In this document: positions 34,801 to 40,273 of the stretch, piece by piece
Position numbering within the stretch: position 1 is the stretch's first letter
Layout of the letters: every line of letters starts with the position of its first letter
Source: Desulfosarcina sp.
Lineage (GTDB): Bacteria > Desulfobacterota > Desulfobacteria > Desulfobacterales > Desulfosarcinaceae
Assembly: GCA_014237405.1 (NCBI GenBank)
Contig: JABZFO010000128.1
Span: 1 to 41,177, forward strand
Direction of reading: 5' to 3'
DNA: 41,177 nt
Made by a program: the position numbers and the translations under genes
Notes under the pieces: generated by a model
What the model was told of the DNA's origin: nothing
Seen by the model: only the letters and a program-made list of their open reading frames with translations
The model's database searches: none

Positions 34801-36044
34801 AGAAATTTTTTGCGGGACTCAAGGCCGAGGCTTTTGCCGTGGAGTATGCCCACGAACTGGCCAAGGCCCAGGAGCGATGGCAGTCCGGCAAAGACAAGAC
34901 GGCCCCGGACCCGGATCGGATCGCCGAAAACGTGGCCCGGTTTATCAATGCCGACTTCGGCGGTTTGCACTTAAAGCGCATGGGGCGACACCCGACGCTG
35001 CAGGCGTTAGGGCGGCTGGGATTGCTGGCGCCGGACTGGACCGAATCCAACTTCAGGACCGTGAGCGGCATGATCCCTGGATTGAACGACAAGATATCGA
35101 AAATGGTCGGCGACGTGCCGCCGCCCAAGGGCATGGAGACGATTTACCGGAAATTCTGGGGCCGGGTGATGCTGCGGATTACGGTTTCGACCATTATCGC
35201 CCAGGTGCTGCTCAACGGCATGGATGACAGTGAGGAGTTTGTTAAAGAGCAGGCGCTGGGCAACCGCTGGAACAAGTTTCGCTGGACGGAGCTTGATATA
35301 ACAAAGTTGTACCAGGCCATGGGCATCGACACAGAGGGGCATCGCAAGACCTTTTCTCTGGGCGGGCATTTTTTCGATCCTCTGAAACTTCTGGACCCGT
35401 TCCGGCTGATCAAGGGGAAATCATCGCCTGCCGGCAGGGCAGCCACCGCGGCTTTTTCCGGATCCGACTGGGCGGAGCGCCCCTTTACCGGCGCCGCAGA
35501 ATTGATAGCCACCGGCCGGACGGTGAAAAAGAGCAGCTTCGAGAGAAAAGAGGGCGGGATGGTCCGGCTGCCGTCGGTGGTCGTCAACCAGGTGACCAAT
35601 ATGCAGCCGATTCAGGTGGGGCATTTTTTGCGGTACTGGCAGGGCGAAGAGGACGGGCTGACCGCGTTGCTGCACAGTATCGGCGCGGGCACACACACGG
35701 CCTGGAAGCCCATGCCCGACGGCCCGGTGACCGCTGCCGCCGGTGATGCTGTGACCGACGAGATCGAGCGGCTGTCCGACCTGGACCTGCTGAACAGCGG
35801 TCCGCCCAGCCGGACGGTGATGATGGCCGGGATCCCGCGGAAGATGAAGCCGGCACAGTACGAGACGTATCTATCCAGATCGAGCGATCTGGTGGGCCGA
35901 AAAGCCGACGGTCTGGTGCGCTCCGGGCGATACCGGCGGATGAGCGACGCCGAAAAGGCCCGCACCATAGTGGCTATCGTGCGCAACGCCCGCCAGCGAG
36001 TACGAAAGAAGATCAAGCGAGAGATGGCCCGGGCCCATAATTAA
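22851..36044 (+). CDS. Giant polyvalent protein with methylase and helicase
   Basis: This 4397-residue ORF is probably a virion-carried protein ejected with the DNA, comparable in idea to phage P1 DarB. In order it shows an N-terminal helical part with hydrophobic Gly-rich stretches (about 140-180 and 307-330) and repeat-derived linkers (about 472-567, 754-763 and 1250-1266). A GNAT-like acetyltransferase follows (about 845-940, with EEEYRRKGYGLKIVEDL). An N6-adenine methylase has motif I EPSVGTGNF at 1564-1572 and NPPF at 1629-1632. An SNF2-type helicase has VGSGKT at 2264-2269, DEAH at 2426-2429 and QREGRIVRQGN at 2820-2830. A zincin-like HEAEH lies at 3295-3299, and a long helical C-terminus resembles polyvalent-protein domains. 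All key motifs look intact, so methylation plus DNA translocation against restriction is likely. The region 26971-27177 also encodes another protein in a second frame. Confidence 0.85.
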   Translation: MASTLDDRLSGAPGKATASRYFSSRDSGPSEFDKWLGGAAAAESSKLKAQSEGYDVPGGMKTFVRGLALLPRQTAAKLLGAIQGMDGASVTDKGWADRQIERARSDADAFAGEVFAQYGNKKFLPGISIQDVAQLPQNLAYSGVTAAGGLTAGGLTAMTPAGPIGGYAVGTGVTGSLAYRMASFEIMQEALEAKEEAFQLHLGRGMTPAEEAKYKKDFASAAGKHGLWEAVPEAIGGAVGFKILSTPLKKMVGDRLATRIVGKLAGVYGEELVTETITEKGQRPLRTELDLPGGGEVGWMEAFKEVAPQTILLTTVMGGAVGAGSKAYDRYVGDPRAAQIVREGVAEGLYQDLPDGPLSKVIERANALVKRYPRDTALKESVDRLNSEWTRRRQKDPGGVTDVRPSDNPMTDTATMGKDVTEAGQILDQDGVKRDRDREARLKKKLDVRAAQMLRESVEEDEKQQAIAERLRAEVGGRRTEDLGLRTEAGAGYGRAPVATTPRGLGAEGLRAGIQRTEDGGRRTEDLGLRTEAGAVTSELRGGPRVAPVRSVPGIQKSEAGSQESGEETVAWLNAPKPYVARHEAINRDYEDWAAEMEKDPAAYRYNKDNSSDMQVDIGVNQPLGVEAAIGQLFIYDDAVQSNVGRLKKGGRAGHSVSSKETLRTQWFGQQIRQAIRQWKADFPQGWSDYQARQKALRDLKPGDLVVTPVGSTAEVLRINKKTVSVKLPGGNKTLLYPEALQRSAVISGVKGPESEVRSQKSEEKTAREPWQIPKAEYLEGTKDEYEASIRRAAHANHVKKAVQDGKDVPAEVLEAYSKNYWAEKALEAKAKPADRLTGDISAIVSEGDGGVSRISYTDNGVTIGTARLMGKTIGDIEVEEEYRRKGYGLKIVEDLVARGGQVANAVTDASKSLFDKAGFATADGSRYTVISKKFKRVAPEKKPSKGPSRGAQVVSGVRPASKRKTGLTAKGKQELTRLRHHLENKGAGWVTHPDKAYDRIDYKIIQRGDYTFAYEKVANGVRETLGGVGPVPGSGWTKEKAAARALDDAKGELTVFLDKKQREKSINKKPAPKTLAQEKLDQLNASGFNLGDEVSDEANGVKGIIQQATRGDIHVTDTSTGLFVNFFQMDKGQPKYKWWYTAQPKDRAHGETVSYEFKLEFEARNRRSLESLSYIGNLVNREELPNKWVRVTYQKIKTQEKPVPPKKTSKKILTEKRQDLINKVAPKKAAEMSPDDLMAEWDRQAGSQRTEGGGLRTEGGGLRTEETVPATPGARAVAGVSPARAKAVETKKHLSNAVDAFKQINAILGDTGAVGPDLDPKKWELIRPLLKTAWDEVVAAGKSGAEFVALALKNLSPAGRPYFEKFVREEVGDGTVRQPTEAAPEGVPAGDVQEPDEGRGSGEVLPDEGRGGRAQKDGDDRQRDAGLHGRRDRDQGPADGVDYIITAADHLGAGGPKQKYRNNVAAIRLLTEIGERPATPEEQSVFARYVGWGGLPQAFPRPDGSIAKGWDAETSELSSLLSPDDYAAARRSTQDAHYTSETVVGGIYDAVRRLGFKAGKIIEPSVGTGNFIGLMPGSIRGRSNVTGIELDPITAAIADKLYPRQRIVNAGFETVTIVPGSFDLAIGNPPFGDQKLFDAKHPELKSFSIHNFFFAKSLIGLRPNGILAMVVSSSMMDKIGDTQRQWIDDRAELIGAIRLPNNAFKSTAGTEVTADILFLRRRMAEEPPGGRKWLALKPMKGAHGSTYRVNEYFTDHPEMVLGDPVPNKLHPGEVVDGVYQGVAGFEARPGVDLAEAIDAAITYLPEDIYRTGQTVDEVQRPEILVSDVGFALPYGYTLDDAGNAVRRLPDENGETVFEPLLYSGKPLAGVRLARFKGLMTIRDAVRRLIRAEVADESESTVDSHRKSLNRVYDAFVAAHGLISTPANSGVIKQDPTDLPLLRSLEEKFDPGISKLVGKRTGETPRAPSAAKAAIFRVRTREPYRQATKAADAKEGLAIVLREDGFADMDRIAALTGKKMPDVAAELSGIVFLDPAAGVYETADTYLSGNVKKKLVQAREAALRDRAFDANVKALEKVLPEDVPPDLIWFAVGATWVPTHLYEQFAAHVLEREVAVNYFEGPGVWSIDAQDGTSPYDTDRMRAVDIFAAMLQSRDIAVYDRDSDGKRVFNMDATTAAQSKAMEINRAFQEWVLSAGDRREALAKTFNDKVNTTVEARFDGSHMIFPGMGIITAGVPRDNQLMHHQKSVVWRLIQKGKGLVDHVVGSGKTFLSISAGLEMKRMGLIKKPMYVVPNHLVGQWAMDFQRLYPGANVLVVNKADFTKKKRQEFLGRIATGDWDAVVVAHSSFGFIKMPAAYERRFYADQVRQYEYAITELTASEGKKSRTVKDMEKAKDKLKAKMDALANRPRDAVVDFSELGVDALFVDEAHEFKNLFYATKRTRVAGLGNQKGSKKAFDMFVKTQYVQESNNGKGVFFLTGTPVSNSISEMYTMMRYLEYGRMQEMGIRHFDQWATMFASSISDWEVDPTGTRYRLQTKMEFVNLPGLMAFYKDFADVVSTRDLRSWAEARGQVWPIPDIKGGKPATVVAERSDLQEGFMRWIVHRFDNMPRDPREDNPLKATGEAMKAALDIRLINEALPDHPGSKVNMAVDRIAETYRRWDDQKGTQLVFCDLSVPKKSRGRHAAEIKALRIGIRDLEKKLESVTDEDELSGIEADYSRLVDKIEKYSPAELMAADSSFSVYDDLKAKLMATGIPEAEIAFIHDANTDLQKEDLFGRVRTGRVRVMIGSTGKMGAGMNVQNKLVALHHLDAPWRPSDLEQREGRIVRQGNEFYQSAMERGETFAVDIYRYATKETLDTRRWQIIERKARNIEQLRAGDLKWGEVISDATSEAANAAEMKAASSGNPLILKEIQVRKALEKLEAQQRADRAKRFSMEAKRKVLATFEANYQDYLDDLESDRKLVAAHPRDNSPQGWSVTLDGTEYKAKGLVDVPAKYTGEDKAEKAAAAKAEKAAEEHNATALKRARALFYTEINKALEPYLKKTGFQQDGVTLTLRGVEFDVTRGKYSDYIYIEPALKSSELYESRTDGRFIPIYEVDAIKKEGLAVEGLLVRLNNLLGKVVNQRDDVVRALDRRMAEHRREADIAERELGKEHGDDGRIDELRREHESILRELQTATASAPSESRDFSMWERGGVPQYAIVKPAGHEVTLADVQAVFKGQDVGISVHHPDRFWVRLKSGQGLEIKKVRAIAVDRVAIEAAYGQMAEDGGMPSGKYQDGKIELTRDIAGKWTLAHEAEHAFEDLGIINRRDVAVLKRHIRQLAANGKWTPVNADDIGGKEDRASWMAAQLEARAKHRGPVARIVEKVRDLLARLVNLVTRTARGIVADVETGRIVEKVEGRRAELPAAAYERTGIPQYSIVNRPQSGPEITSDLDKGRTFVNRLHEMGDEGRYNISVMTATLQEAVQQLAGKPSKKRFHLGLGYRKDVKESLASRRLDRAMLFYRDVGGDVSKFAEFREQAQRGLDDGTIKGARAVYVRQVLRDLDVAEKLSDEQAQFVDQMAGRFEDAFDLARKSKTVQSHVDNYVRRIYKTRKDESGTEETYSGSAGAGHGFKVHHGAAMKRKYDTALDAILDGYELAVEGITSSFESYMSELSTVLANKAFIQKGVNTKDAAGRSLFTTNTSSVAGFEDYRELKAAGFAAWQVTGSIEARDVEGMGGVLETNSWGKKVFITKPEFIPESWAVYKNATTRNPSKVFYKNSLYNAKEAAEQWATEHLYTRIERRDARETAKEFQQLKLWAPAPIADMINRMTATEQFFSKVPGFQTLNRLNAGIKSWILMSSFFHHLAGARSWIFGVHHGWGRGKHVVFSKDMGRVLGEFKDLGEAKTFAETNEGVAVEKTQAIPMLSYKSGLDKINDLHPLISMGVKNGLTLGELQDWAENELRKEGGLTERLVKKMGWDKAARFVAGGRFMRERWANSLFKKFFAGLKAEAFAVEYAHELAKAQERWQSGKDKTAPDPDRIAENVARFINADFGGLHLKRMGRHPTLQALGRLGLLAPDWTESNFRTVSGMIPGLNDKISKMVGDVPPPKGMETIYRKFWGRVMLRITVSTIIAQVLLNGMDDSEEFVKEQALGNRWNKFRWTELDITKLYQAMGIDTEGHRKTFSLGGHFFDPLKLLDPFRLIKGKSSPAGRAATAAFSGSDWAERPFTGAAELIATGRTVKKSSFERKEGGMVRLPSVVVNQVTNMQPIQVGHFLRYWQGEEDGLTALLHSIGAGTHTAWKPMPDGPVTAAAGDAVTDEIERLSDLDLLNSGPPSRTVMMAGIPRKMKPAQYETYLSRSSDLVGRKADGLVRSGRYRRMSDAEKARTIVAIVRNARQRVRKKIKREMARAHN
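22973..23000 (+). repeat. In-frame heptamers, AGCTSAA type
   Basis: Four alternating AGCTGAA and AGCTCAA units lie near the 5' end of the giant gene and encode ESSKLKAQ. No stop arises in the reading frame. This is the first of several such arrays within the gene. Confidence 0.85.
24264..24319 (+). repeat. In-frame AGGACTG-type array, copy 1
   Basis: Eight heptamers (AGGGCTG, AGGTTGG, AGGGCGG, then AGGACTG variants) encode a RTEDLGL-containing linker at about residues 472-490 of the giant protein. One unit is AGGACTT instead of AGGACTG, exactly where the consensus would create TGA in frame. The same array is duplicated at 24396-24451. Confidence 0.92.
24396..24451 (+). repeat. In-frame AGGACTG-type array, copy 2
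   Basis: This array repeats 24264-24319 unit for unit except in the first two, and again uses AGGACTT where the consensus would give a stop. It encodes the second RTEDLGLRTEAGA. The 76 bp between the copies are not repetitive. Confidence 0.92.
24517..24551 (+). repeat. In-frame heptamers, AGAAGTC type
   Basis: Five 7-bp units (AGAAGTC, AGAAGCC, GGAAGTC, AGGAGTC, AGGAGAA) encode a polar linker of about 12 residues (KSEAGSQESGE). It immediately precedes a new predicted domain of the giant protein. Confidence 0.8.
25111..25138 (+). repeat. In-frame heptamers, AGTCAGR type
   Basis: Four units (AGTCAGA, AGTCAGG, AGTCAGA, AGTCGGA) encode SEVRSQKSE, a linker between a KOW-like beta segment and the REPWQIPKAEY segment of the giant protein. 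Confidence 0.85.
26598..26646 (+). repeat. In-frame AGGACTG-type array with 21-bp super-unit
   Basis: Seven heptamers form a 21-bp super-unit (three heptamers, seven codons) encoding RTEGGGL repeats at about residues 1250-1266 of the giant protein. The second unit of each triplet is AGGGCGG or similar, which avoids the TGA that AGGACTG would create. It separates the N-terminal part from a short helical domain before the methylase. Confidence 0.9.
26971..27177 (+). CDS. Embedded 68-codon gene in second frame of giant ORF
   Basis: A 68-residue helical protein starting MERYASQLRQHLKEF is encoded in the +1 frame inside the giant ORF. It has a near-ideal Shine-Dalgarno, AGGAGG at 26959-26964, six bases before the ATG. 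Nearly all its codons end in G or C, as in the other phage genes. The giant frame across the same bases has many A/T third positions and encodes a Gly/Arg/Asp/Glu-rich linker without hydrophobic residues. Its TAG stop is immediately followed by the start of the methylase-helicase homology (DYIITAADHLG) in the giant frame. From memory it resembles small proteins that begin with a KYxxQ/LxxHLKExRP-like pattern in mobile elements, which I cannot verify. Function is unknown. Confidence 0.7.
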   Translation: MERYASQLRQHLKEFRPETFKSLTKDGDLEKYCRMKGEEAERRKMEMTDSGMPDFMADEIVIRDLLTV

Positions 36045-36083
36045 CCGGTGTTTTTATACCGAAACCCAATGGAGGACACTACC

Positions 36084-36476
36084 ATGCGACGTTTTACCTG
36101 TTTTTTTGCACTGCTTGTTTGCCTGACGATGATCACATCGCCGGTTGTGGCCGGCCGCGGCGCCCCGCTGTTTACCGACCAGGTGGTGACGCTGACGGCT
36201 GATGCGTCGGCTGTTGCCCTGGACACCGCGTTTCTCGGCACGGCGCTTTACACCGTGTACGTTTATTCTACAGCGGATACGAGCATCACCGTTTCTATCG
36301 ACATTACCGTGGGGTCGGGAACGGTGAACGCGGCAACGCTTTCGGCCATCGATGCCACCAGCGGGCATCCACACACGTTTGCGACGGACTGGCCGGTGAC
36401 CGGGATACCCCAGTACACCGTGTCCGGCATCGGTTCGGGCACGGTGTATATCGTGCTGGCAGCCAGAAACCAGTGA
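36084..36476 (+). CDS. Exported beta-rich small protein
   Basis: From the ATG at 36084, with GGAGG at 36071-36075, the product has 130 residues. It starts with RR and a hydrophobic core, ending in a PVVAG cleavage-like site near residue 23, so a signal peptide is likely. The mature part is beta-rich and Thr/Ser-rich. An in-frame upstream start at 36048 would place charged residues before the signal and is rejected. It sits between the giant gene and the lysis genes. I do not recognise it. Confidence 0.6.
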   Translation: MRRFTCFFALLVCLTMITSPVVAGRGAPLFTDQVVTLTADASAVALDTAFLGTALYTVYVYSTADTSITVSIDITVGSGTVNAATLSAIDATSGHPHTFATDWPVTGIPQYTVSGIGSGTVYIVLAARNQ

Positions 36477-36499
36477 TGTAGGGAAAGGCCGGCAAGGTG

Positions 36500-36847
36500 A
36501 TGACAAAACTGACCATGTTTGACCTGATATTGAAGCTGTGGCCGATTATGACAGTTGTGTTTGCAACCGCTGTTGCCGGGATATCCGCCGCAGCGGTTGC
36601 CCTCTATCAGATCCGCAAAAACGACGAACGGCTTGCAAATCACGACAAGCTTTTCAAGGAGATCAGCAATGTGGACAAGGCGATTGCTAAACGCCTGTAT
36701 ACCAAGGAGGGTGAATCTATTTACGTTCCGAGGACCACATGCGACCGCTGCCGGGTAGCGTGTAACCAGCAGATGCTGGAGCGGTTCGACGCCATCCGGG
36801 ATATGATTGGTCGCCTGGAAAAATATTTGGGAAATGTGGTGCTATGA
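36500..36847 (+). CDS. Single-pass membrane protein of lysis cassette
   Basis: The 115-residue product has one membrane segment at about residues 10-33 and then a charged coiled-coil-like region. It also has CDRCRVAC at about residues 80-87, which could bind metal or form disulfides. The start is ATG at 36500 or GTG at 36497. It overlaps the endolysin start by four bases. In this position it could be a holin partner, an anti-holin or an inner-membrane spanin-like protein; the sequence does not decide. Confidence 0.55.
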   Translation: MTKLTMFDLILKLWPIMTVVFATAVAGISAAAVALYQIRKNDERLANHDKLFKEISNVDKAIAKRLYTKEGESIYVPRTTCDRCRVACNQQMLERFDAIRDMIGRLEKYLGNVVL

Positions 36848-37305
36848 TGCCGAGCTTTGGCCGTCGATCATTGACCAGGTTGTCAACGGTACGGCCAGAA
36901 CTCCACCATCTGTTCAATATGGTCGTAAAGCACAGGGATTGCACGGTGTTGTGCGGAGTACGCAGTAAAGCAGAGCAGGATCGACTTTATAAGATTGGCC
37001 GATCAACGGTGATGTGGCCGAACAGCCAGCACAATGTAACGAATCCTGACGACTTGGCCGGGGCTACAGACGTTGCCCCGTTTTTCGCGGATCAGACCCC
37101 GCATGTTATCTGGCCCAACACGTCGGACCCCCGACAGATATACGCAAAGGAGGTCGGGCTGTTTTACAATTTTGCCGGCTATGTGCAGGCTGTCGCCGAT
37201 GGCCTGGGAATCAAGATCCGTTGGGGGGGCGACTGGGATGGTGACGGCCGGTATTCTGACCAGATGTTCGACGATTTAGTGCATTTCGAATTGAGGGACA
37301 GGTGA
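36844..37305 (+). CDS. Endolysin, peptidase M15 family
   Basis: The 153-residue product is an M15-type L-alanyl-D-glutamate or D,D-peptidase that cuts the stem peptide of peptidoglycan. The expected zinc ligands are present: H63 in SQHN, D76 in ATDVAP and H147 in LVHFEL. The preceding GVRSKAEQ (about 38-45) and WGGDWDGDGRYSD are family hallmarks. There is no signal peptide, so it needs a holin to reach the wall. It overlaps the upstream membrane-protein gene, consistent with a lysis cassette. Confidence 0.9.
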   Translation: MMPSFGRRSLTRLSTVRPELHHLFNMVVKHRDCTVLCGVRSKAEQDRLYKIGRSTVMWPNSQHNVTNPDDLAGATDVAPFFADQTPHVIWPNTSDPRQIYAKEVGLFYNFAGYVQAVADGLGIKIRWGGDWDGDGRYSDQMFDDLVHFELRDR

Positions 37306-37309
37306 CAAA

Positions 37310-37849
37310 ATGACCGATAAAATAATCTTAAAACCCGGCGACATTTTTTGCACCCGCAATCCGATGTGGCTGGGCCGTGCAATTAACAGTGTTCAAAAAT
37401 TCAATTCCGTTGATAACGAGTCCTCATACTCACACGCGGGGATCATTATTGACCTGCATCTGACATTCGAAAGCCTGTGGACAATCAAGAAGGGCAGCCT
37501 CAGTGCTTACGAAGAAAAAAAGGTCCTCATCGGCCGGCATACAAAAATGACTCAAGATTTGTTTGAAGCGGGAATAGCACCCGTGCTCAAACATGAAGGT
37601 CAGATGTATCCTGTATGGCGTCTGGTTCTTCATCTGATACCCCCTATGGCAAAATATATAAGCAACGGGAAGAATCCGGTGTGTTCTGAGCTGGTAGCAA
37701 AATTCCTGGCCGCGTGTGGTTTGTTGGATTCGTGGAAAGGCCGCAATCCTGACCACATAGCCGACATGATCCGCAAGTTTCGGTGTTTTGACGTTGTCTT
37801 TGAAGGAGTCCTAAACAATGAAAGACTGGGGTTTAAAATTTTTGGGTGA
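37310..37849 (+). CDS. YiiX-like permuted papain-fold cysteine peptidase
   Basis: The 179-residue product matches the permuted NlpC/P60 (YiiX/YebB-like) pattern. It has an N-terminal LKPGDIFCTRN start, a histidine H42 in YSHAGIII, and the nucleophile C125 in PVCSELVAKFL near the C-terminal helix. Such enzymes act on peptides or amide and ester bonds; in phages they may cut peptidoglycan peptides. No signal peptide is present. It overlaps the next small membrane gene by 32 bases. Codon use is less GC-rich than in the structural genes. Confidence 0.75.
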   Translation: MTDKIILKPGDIFCTRNPMWLGRAINSVQKFNSVDNESSYSHAGIIIDLHLTFESLWTIKKGSLSAYEEKKVLIGRHTKMTQDLFEAGIAPVLKHEGQMYPVWRLVLHLIPPMAKYISNGKNPVCSELVAKFLAACGLLDSWKGRNPDHIADMIRKFRCFDVVFEGVLNNERLGFKIFG

Positions 37850-38012
37850 ACACGGGGACCGCCTGGTTTTTATCGGTCTGGCTGCTGCTTTCGGTGTGGC
37901 TTTCTGGAACATGGACGGCATGAGGGCGGAAGGAAAGGCTGTATTAATGCTGCTGCCTGGCATGTTGTTAAACAAGGCCAGAAGTCCCAAAAAGCAGGTA
38001 AAAGAAGAATGA
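37818..38012 (+). CDS. Small membrane protein, holin candidate
   Basis: The 64-residue product has one or two short hydrophobic segments (about residues 16-31 and 41-51) with a charged C-terminus ending KKQVKEE. This is holin-like in size and charge. GGAG lies upstream of the ATG within the previous gene. It is the last phage gene before the host. Holins share little sequence, so this rests on size, topology and location. Confidence 0.55.
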   Translation: MKDWGLKFLGEHGDRLVFIGLAAAFGVAFWNMDGMRAEGKAVLMLLPGMLLNKARSPKKQVKEE

Positions 38013-38018
38013 GCCGGT

Positions 38019-38038
38019 TGGTACAACTTGTTGTACCA
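38019..38038. repeat. Perfect 20-bp palindrome at phage-host border
   Basis: TGGTACAACTTGTTGTACCA reads as two 9-bp arms around TT. It starts seven bases after the last phage stop codon. No T-tract follows, so it is not a normal terminator. It could be a protein-binding or recombination site; no second copy was found in the window. Confidence 0.6.
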
Positions 38039-38041
38039 GGG

Positions 38042-38086
38042 AAAAAACAAAAGGGGTTACGGTGAACTCCGTAACCCCTTGTTTTT
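38042..38086. terminator. Bidirectional rho-independent terminator
   Basis: A perfect 12-bp stem (38051-38062 with 38069-38080) with a 6-nt loop has a T-rich tract after it on the + strand and an A-rich tract before it. It can therefore end both the phage lysis transcript and the opposing tRNA-Pro transcript. Confidence 0.9.
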
Positions 38087-38089
38087 ATT

Positions 38090-38166
38090 TGGTCGGGACA
38101 GCAGGATTTGAACCTGCGACCCCAGCGTCCCGAACGCTGTGCTCTACCAGACTGAGCCATGTCCCG
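38090..38166 (-). tRNA. tRNA-Pro(CGG)
   Basis: On the - strand the sequence folds as a full cloverleaf with a 7-bp acceptor stem (CGGGACA with TGTCCCG), a GTTCAAATC T-loop and an anticodon loop TTCGGGA giving anticodon CGG. The discriminator A and an encoded CCA end are present. The 3' end faces the prophage, so this gene is a plausible integration site. Confidence 0.95.
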
Positions 38167-38176
38167 ATGGGTGGTC

Positions 38177-38205
38177 CTTGTATGTCAAGGCATGTAAAAA
38201 GTCAA
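38177..38205 (-). promoter_or_regulatory. Promoter of tRNA-Pro
   Basis: On the - strand, TTGACT (38205-38200) and TACAAG (38182-38177) are separated by exactly 17 bp. They lie about 11 bases before the tRNA 5' end. The match to sigma70 boxes is good. Confidence 0.7.
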
Positions 38206-38235
38206 TAGGTTGAAGATCGTTGATGATGCCTTTTT

Positions 38236-39576
<1,341 letters not shown>

Positions 39577-39588
39577 TTACTGCCTGCT

Positions 39589-40053
39589 TCAGTCGGCCTT
39601 GCGCCGGTTGCGAAAGAACGTCTGGATCACAAGCCGGCAACGGTCCGCGTAGATTCCCTTTATGGTTTCGACCTGATGGTTGAGTCGGGTGTCTTGCCCG
39701 AGGTGGTAAAGGCTTCCGGCCGCACCCCATTTCGGGTCGGACACTCCGAAAACGACCGTTTTCACCCGGGCGTGGACAATGGCCCCCATGCACATGGCAC
39801 AAGGTTCAATTGTAACATAGAGCCTAGTGCTTAACAAACGATAATTTTTAAGCTGCTTGGCGGCCGAACGAAGTACATTCATCTCCGCATGAGCCGATGG
39901 ATCGCAGCGGCTGATGGTTCGGTTGTGGTCTTGTGCGATCACCTGGTTGTCGGCATCCACGATCACCGCGCCCACCGGCACCTCGTCCATCCGGCCGGCG
40001 GCAATGGCTTGATCGATGGCCATTTGCATGAAGTGTTCGTGCTGAGGTTCCAT
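39589..40053 (-). CDS. tadA: tRNA-specific adenosine deaminase
   Basis: The 154-residue enzyme converts adenosine 34 to inosine in tRNA-Arg(ACG), and such a tRNA gene lies 100 bp away in this window. The zinc site is intact: H55 and E57 in HAE, and C85 and C88 in PCAMC. I place the start at the ATG at 40053, since MEPQHEHFMQMAIDQA fits the family N-terminus; an in-frame TTG at 40089 would add twelve residues. No clear Shine-Dalgarno precedes either start, and a small hairpin abuts the ATG. Confidence 0.93.
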   Translation of the reverse strand: MEPQHEHFMQMAIDQAIAAGRMDEVPVGAVIVDADNQVIAQDHNRTISRCDPSAHAEMNVLRSAAKQLKNYRLLSTRLYVTIEPCAMCMGAIVHARVKTVVFGVSDPKWGAAGSLYHLGQDTRLNHQVETIKGIYADRCRLVIQTFFRNRRKAD

Positions 40054-40055
40054 TG

Positions 40056-40078
40056 GCGGGCAATTACCCGCTTTTTTT
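40056..40078 (+). terminator. Hairpin with T-tract upstream of tadA
   Basis: On the + strand GCGGG, a 6-nt loop and CCCGC are followed by seven T residues, a terminator shape, although no + strand gene ends here. On the - strand the same hairpin lies in the tadA leader, two bases before the ATG. Confidence 0.4.
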
Positions 40079-40108
40079 ATTTTGTTCAATAAATATTTAA
40101 AGAATCCA

Positions 40109-40137
40109 TTGACAGGATCTGCTGTTTGGCTTAGAAA
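40109..40137 (+). promoter_or_regulatory. Promoter of tRNA-Arg
   Basis: A perfect TTGACA at 40109-40114 and TAGAAA at 40132-40137 are separated by 17 bp. Transcription would start about ten bases before the tRNA. Confidence 0.8.
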
Positions 40138-40153
40138 TCAGTCCAACTTTTTC

Positions 40154-40230
<77 letters not shown>

Positions 40231-40239
40231 GTTAAAAAC

Positions 40240-40273
40240 AAGGGGTTAGCCAAAATCGGCCAGCCCCTTTTTT
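40240..40273 (+). terminator. Terminator of tRNA-Arg
   Basis: An imperfect stem (GGGGTTAGCC with GGCCAGCCCC, one mismatch) and a 6-nt loop are followed by six T residues. It lies ten bases after the tRNA. Confidence 0.8.

Larger units (their letters stand above)
1..38043 (+). mobile_element. Podovirus-type prophage, left end not resolved
   Basis: All genes from 543 to 38012 are on the + strand and follow a phage order: terminase, portal, scaffold, capsid, tail, internal proteins, lysis. Host genes (tRNA-Pro, purA, tadA) begin right after and point the opposite way, so the right boundary lies between the last lysis gene and the tRNA-Pro 3' end. The tRNA 3' end faces the phage, as is usual for elements that integrate into tRNA genes. 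I found no copy of the tRNA-Pro 3' end near the left edge, and no repressor or large integrase, so the left boundary is probably off-window. There is no sheath, tube or tape-measure gene, and the capsid protein is of the N4-gp56 type, which supports a short-tailed virion. Confidence 0.75.
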
